Shown here: positions 39,886 through 41,907 of the stretch, one piece after another
Position numbering within the stretch: position 1 is the first letter of the stretch
Layout of the letters: every line of letters starts with the position of its first letter
Source of the DNA: Lachnospiraceae bacterium
GTDB taxonomy: Bacteria > Bacillota > Clostridia > Lachnospirales > Lachnospiraceae
Assembly (NCBI GenBank): GCA_910574965.1
Contig: CAJTDB010000028.1
Coordinates: 1-41,907, forward strand
Reading direction: 5' to 3'
DNA: 41,907 bases
Position numbers and translations under genes: made by a program
Notes under the pieces: generated by a model
Seen by the model: only the letters and a program-made list of their open reading frames with translations
The model's database searches: none
What the model was told of the DNA's origin: nothing

Positions 39886-41488
39886 AAATGCCGATTACGG
39901 AGCTGCCGAGCAGTACCTAACTTTTGAGCATGACGAGTTTACCATGAAGCCCACCCTTGATAAAAATGGGCGGCTTCTCCCCCGTGACGATTACCGCATT
40001 TCCTCTCTGAATTGCGGCGGGGAAGATTTCGCCATAGCGTGTATGCGCTCCAATCTGAAATACGGCAAGAACCAGAAACGGGAGGACGTGAAAAGCCACC
40101 ATTACATTATCAGTTTTGACCCCCGTGACGCACCCGACAACGGCTTGACGGTTGACCGGGCGCAACAGTTAGGCGAGCAGTTTTGCAGAGAACATTTCCC
40201 CGGACACCAAGCCCTTGTATGCACCCACCCAGATGGGCATAACCACAGCGGAAATATCCATGTGCATATCGTAATCAATTCATTGCGGATTGAGGAAGTG
40301 CCATTGCTGCCCTACATGGAAAGACCAGCCGACACAAGGGAGGGCTGCAAGCACCGCTGTACGGACGCAGCTATGGAGTATTTCAAAGCGGAAGTCATGG
40401 AGATGTGCCACCGGGAAAACCTCTATCAGATTGACTTATTGCATGGGAGCAAGAACCGCATTACCGAGCGTGAGTATTGGGCAAAGCGGAAAGGACAAGC
40501 CGCACTGGATAAAGAGAACGCTTCCCTTGCCGCCACAGGCGAACCGCCCAAACTTACAAAATTTGAAACCGACAAGGAGAAATTAAGGCGCACAATCCGA
40601 GCCGCTCTGTCCTCTGCTATCTCATTTGAGGACTTTTCTGGGAAACTGTTACAGCAAGGCGTGACCGTCAAGGAGAGCCGGGGGCGGCTATCCTATCTCA
40701 CCCCGGACAGGACGAAGCCCATCACCGCCCGGAAACTGGGTGATGATTTTGACCGTGCCGCCATACTGGAAGCACTCACCATAAACGCACAGAACGCCGC
40801 CAGAGCCGCCGAAACGCCCGCACCCAAACAGGAATACCCCCACAGCATAAAAGACCGCTTACAGCGTAACAGTGCCGCCATAAACGCCCCGAAAAATGAC
40901 GGAGTACAACGCATGGTAGACATAGCCGCCAAGAGAGCCGAGGGCAAAGGGAAAGGCTACGAGAAGTGGGCGAGTTTGCACAATCTGAAGCAAATGGCGG
41001 CGACCATGAGCGTTTACGAGGAATCCGGCTTTTCTTCCCCGGAAGAACTGGAAGCCGCCCTTGCCGCCGCCAGCGCAGAGCTGTCAAACGTCCATGCGGA
41101 ACTGAAAGCCGTGGAAAGCACTTTGCGGGAGAAAAAGGACTTGCAGAAACAGCTATTGGCGTACATCAAGACCAAGCCAGCCCGTGACGGATTGCGGGCG
41201 CAGAAAACGGAGAAAGCCCGGAGAGCTTACCGGGAGCAGCACGAAAGCGAGTTTATCATTTCCGAATCTGCCGCCCGGTATTTCAAGGCACAGGGAATCT
41301 CCAAGCTGCCAGCGTCCAAAGCCCTACAAACGGAGATTGAGCAGCTTACCAAAGAGAAAAACGCCCTTTACAACGAGTACCGGGAGAAGAAAGCGAACGT
41401 CCGGGAATTGCAGACCGTGAAAAGCAATCTTGACAAAATATTGCGCCGTGAGCCGGAACGGGGAAAGGGGCGGGAAAATGAACGGTAA
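39848..41488 (+). CDS. Relaxase/mobilization nuclease (MOBP type) of IME2
   Basis: A 546-residue relaxase. ATFKHISSKNADYGAAEQYLTFEHDE is the conserved start, with the probable catalytic tyrosines. HHYIISFDPRD and the metal-binding motif HPDGHNHSGNIHVHIVINSL (H127, H131-H133, H138, H140, N144) follow. The C-terminal half is a long coiled coil with basic residues. It cleaves oriT and carries the strand through a borrowed type IV channel. No ATG is available: GTG 39848 is used, but family members begin MATFKH, so TTG 39857 is equally plausible. The start overlaps mobC, implying coupled translation. Confidence 0.93.
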   Translation: MKPLATFKHISSKNADYGAAEQYLTFEHDEFTMKPTLDKNGRLLPRDDYRISSLNCGGEDFAIACMRSNLKYGKNQKREDVKSHHYIISFDPRDAPDNGLTVDRAQQLGEQFCREHFPGHQALVCTHPDGHNHSGNIHVHIVINSLRIEEVPLLPYMERPADTREGCKHRCTDAAMEYFKAEVMEMCHRENLYQIDLLHGSKNRITEREYWAKRKGQAALDKENASLAATGEPPKLTKFETDKEKLRRTIRAALSSAISFEDFSGKLLQQGVTVKESRGRLSYLTPDRTKPITARKLGDDFDRAAILEALTINAQNAARAAETPAPKQEYPHSIKDRLQRNSAAINAPKNDGVQRMVDIAAKRAEGKGKGYEKWASLHNLKQMAATMSVYEESGFSSPEELEAALAAASAELSNVHAELKAVESTLREKKDLQKQLLAYIKTKPARDGLRAQKTEKARRAYREQHESEFIISESAARYFKAQGISKLPASKALQTEIEQLTKEKNALYNEYREKKANVRELQTVKSNLDKILRREPERGKGRENER

Positions 41489-41864
41489 ACGCCCCTACAT
41501 GGACTACCCACAGTACAGAGCCGCCCGCCGCCTTGTGCATGAGTGCTGCAACTACGATAACGGCAACTGTATCTTGCTGGATAACGGCGAGTCTTGCGTA
41601 TGCGTCCAGAGTATCAGCTATTCGCTTATATGCCGCTGGTTTCGTATAGCCGTACTGCCGCTGGACGGGAAACTGGAAGCCGCCCTACTCCACCGGGCAG
41701 ACAGGAAACGCTGTACCGAGTGCGGTGGGTATTTTCTCCCCAAGTCTAACCGGGGGAAATACTGCCCGGATTGCGCCGGACGCATGAAAAGAATCAAAGC
41801 CACACAGCGCAAGCGGAAACAGAGGGATAAATGTCACGCTTTAGGATATTCCAGACCCCCGTAA
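41478..41864 (+). CDS. Cysteine-rich VLP domain protein
   Basis: A 128-residue protein with many cysteines. The first part, YPQYRAARRLVHECCNYDNGNCILLDNGESCVCVQSISYSLICRWF, is the cysteine-rich VLP domain. The second, RCTECGGYFLPKSNRGKYCPDCAGRMKRIKATQRKRK, is a zinc ribbon with a basic tail. The family accompanies MOBP relaxases in clostridial elements; its role is unknown, perhaps DNA binding. ATG 41478 lies inside the relaxase end, preceded by AAAGGGGCGGG. Confidence 0.88.
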   Translation: MNGKRPYMDYPQYRAARRLVHECCNYDNGNCILLDNGESCVCVQSISYSLICRWFRIAVLPLDGKLEAALLHRADRKRCTECGGYFLPKSNRGKYCPDCAGRMKRIKATQRKRKQRDKCHALGYSRPP

Positions 41865-41907
41865 ATCAAGGCTTTTTTGACCGCCCTCAAAGGGTATGCG
41901 ATACATT

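Larger units (their letters stand above)
35176..41907 (+). mobile_element. IME2: second mobilizable element, inserted in maff2, left part
   Basis: From the break in maff2 to the window end the genes are of another kind: BlaI, M56 peptidase, sigma-70, small HTH, MobC, relaxase and cysteine-rich VLP protein. This set is typical of clostridial mobilizable elements with a serine recombinase at the far end. The right end and recombinase are outside the window. The left boundary is known only to a few bases. Confidence 0.75.

Overview
The window reads as chromosomal DNA of an anaerobic, low-to-moderate G+C, Lachnospiraceae-like member of the Clostridia. The reasons are the Firmicutes-type gene order (decarboxylase, nucleotide kinase, holB, ricT/yaaT, rsmI, yabB-type methyltransferase), a spore-maturation gene, tRNAs without an encoded CCA, and Tn1549-like conjugative-element families. 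The taxonomic call is inference from gene content.

Region 1 (1-829) is the 3' end of a 23S rRNA gene, then six tRNAs (Asp, Val, Tyr, fMet, Phe, Lys) and a terminator. No 5S rRNA is visible.

Region 2 (831-14802) is a long co-directional run of chromosomal genes. After a cytidylate-kinase-like gene comes a compact set that looks like a Gram-positive analogue of the Arn aminosugar route: a GT-C membrane glycosyltransferase, a DegT/WecE-type sugar aminotransferase, an ATP-grasp ligase, an ArnC/DPM1-like GT2 enzyme and two overlapping small SMR/EamA-type membrane proteins (ArnE/ArnF-like). It runs without a gap into the housekeeping cluster, followed by a MATE transporter and a TrmO-like tRNA methyltransferase.

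Region 3 (about 15130 to the window end) is an integrative and conjugative element (ICE) that has split spmA. Its replication/maintenance end carries DUF6075, DUF3970-like and SymE-like small proteins, ParA, ParB, a RepA_N initiator with iteron-like repeats inside the gene, a DUF6050-like protein, an XRE regulator, two sigma-like proteins and a cI-like switch. An AT-rich, reversed gene for an HExxH protein looks like cargo. The transfer end carries PcfB, the VirD4/TraG coupling protein, a PAPS-reductase-like protein and Maff2. The XRE gene and the PAPS-reductase-like gene share an identical 25-bp palindrome.

The ICE is itself invaded twice. IME1 (25251-31639, about 6.4 kb) sits inside virD4. 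It encodes a large serine recombinase, a ribbon-helix-helix regulator, two DUF6809-like proteins, a RepA-like helicase, a MobV relaxase and a TnpW-like protein. Its ends form matched recombinase half-sites, and removing it restores virD4 as one 624-codon frame. IME2 (from about 35176 to beyond the window) sits inside maff2. It carries a BlaI/M56 sensor pair with a duplicated, non-penicillin-binding-like sensor region, a sigma factor, a small HTH protein, MobC, a relaxase and a cysteine-rich VLP protein. Both guests interrupt transfer genes of their host, so while they are integrated the ICE should not transfer by itself. This is a nest of element inside element inside a sporulation gene. I saw no antibiotic-resistance enzyme and no CRISPR array.
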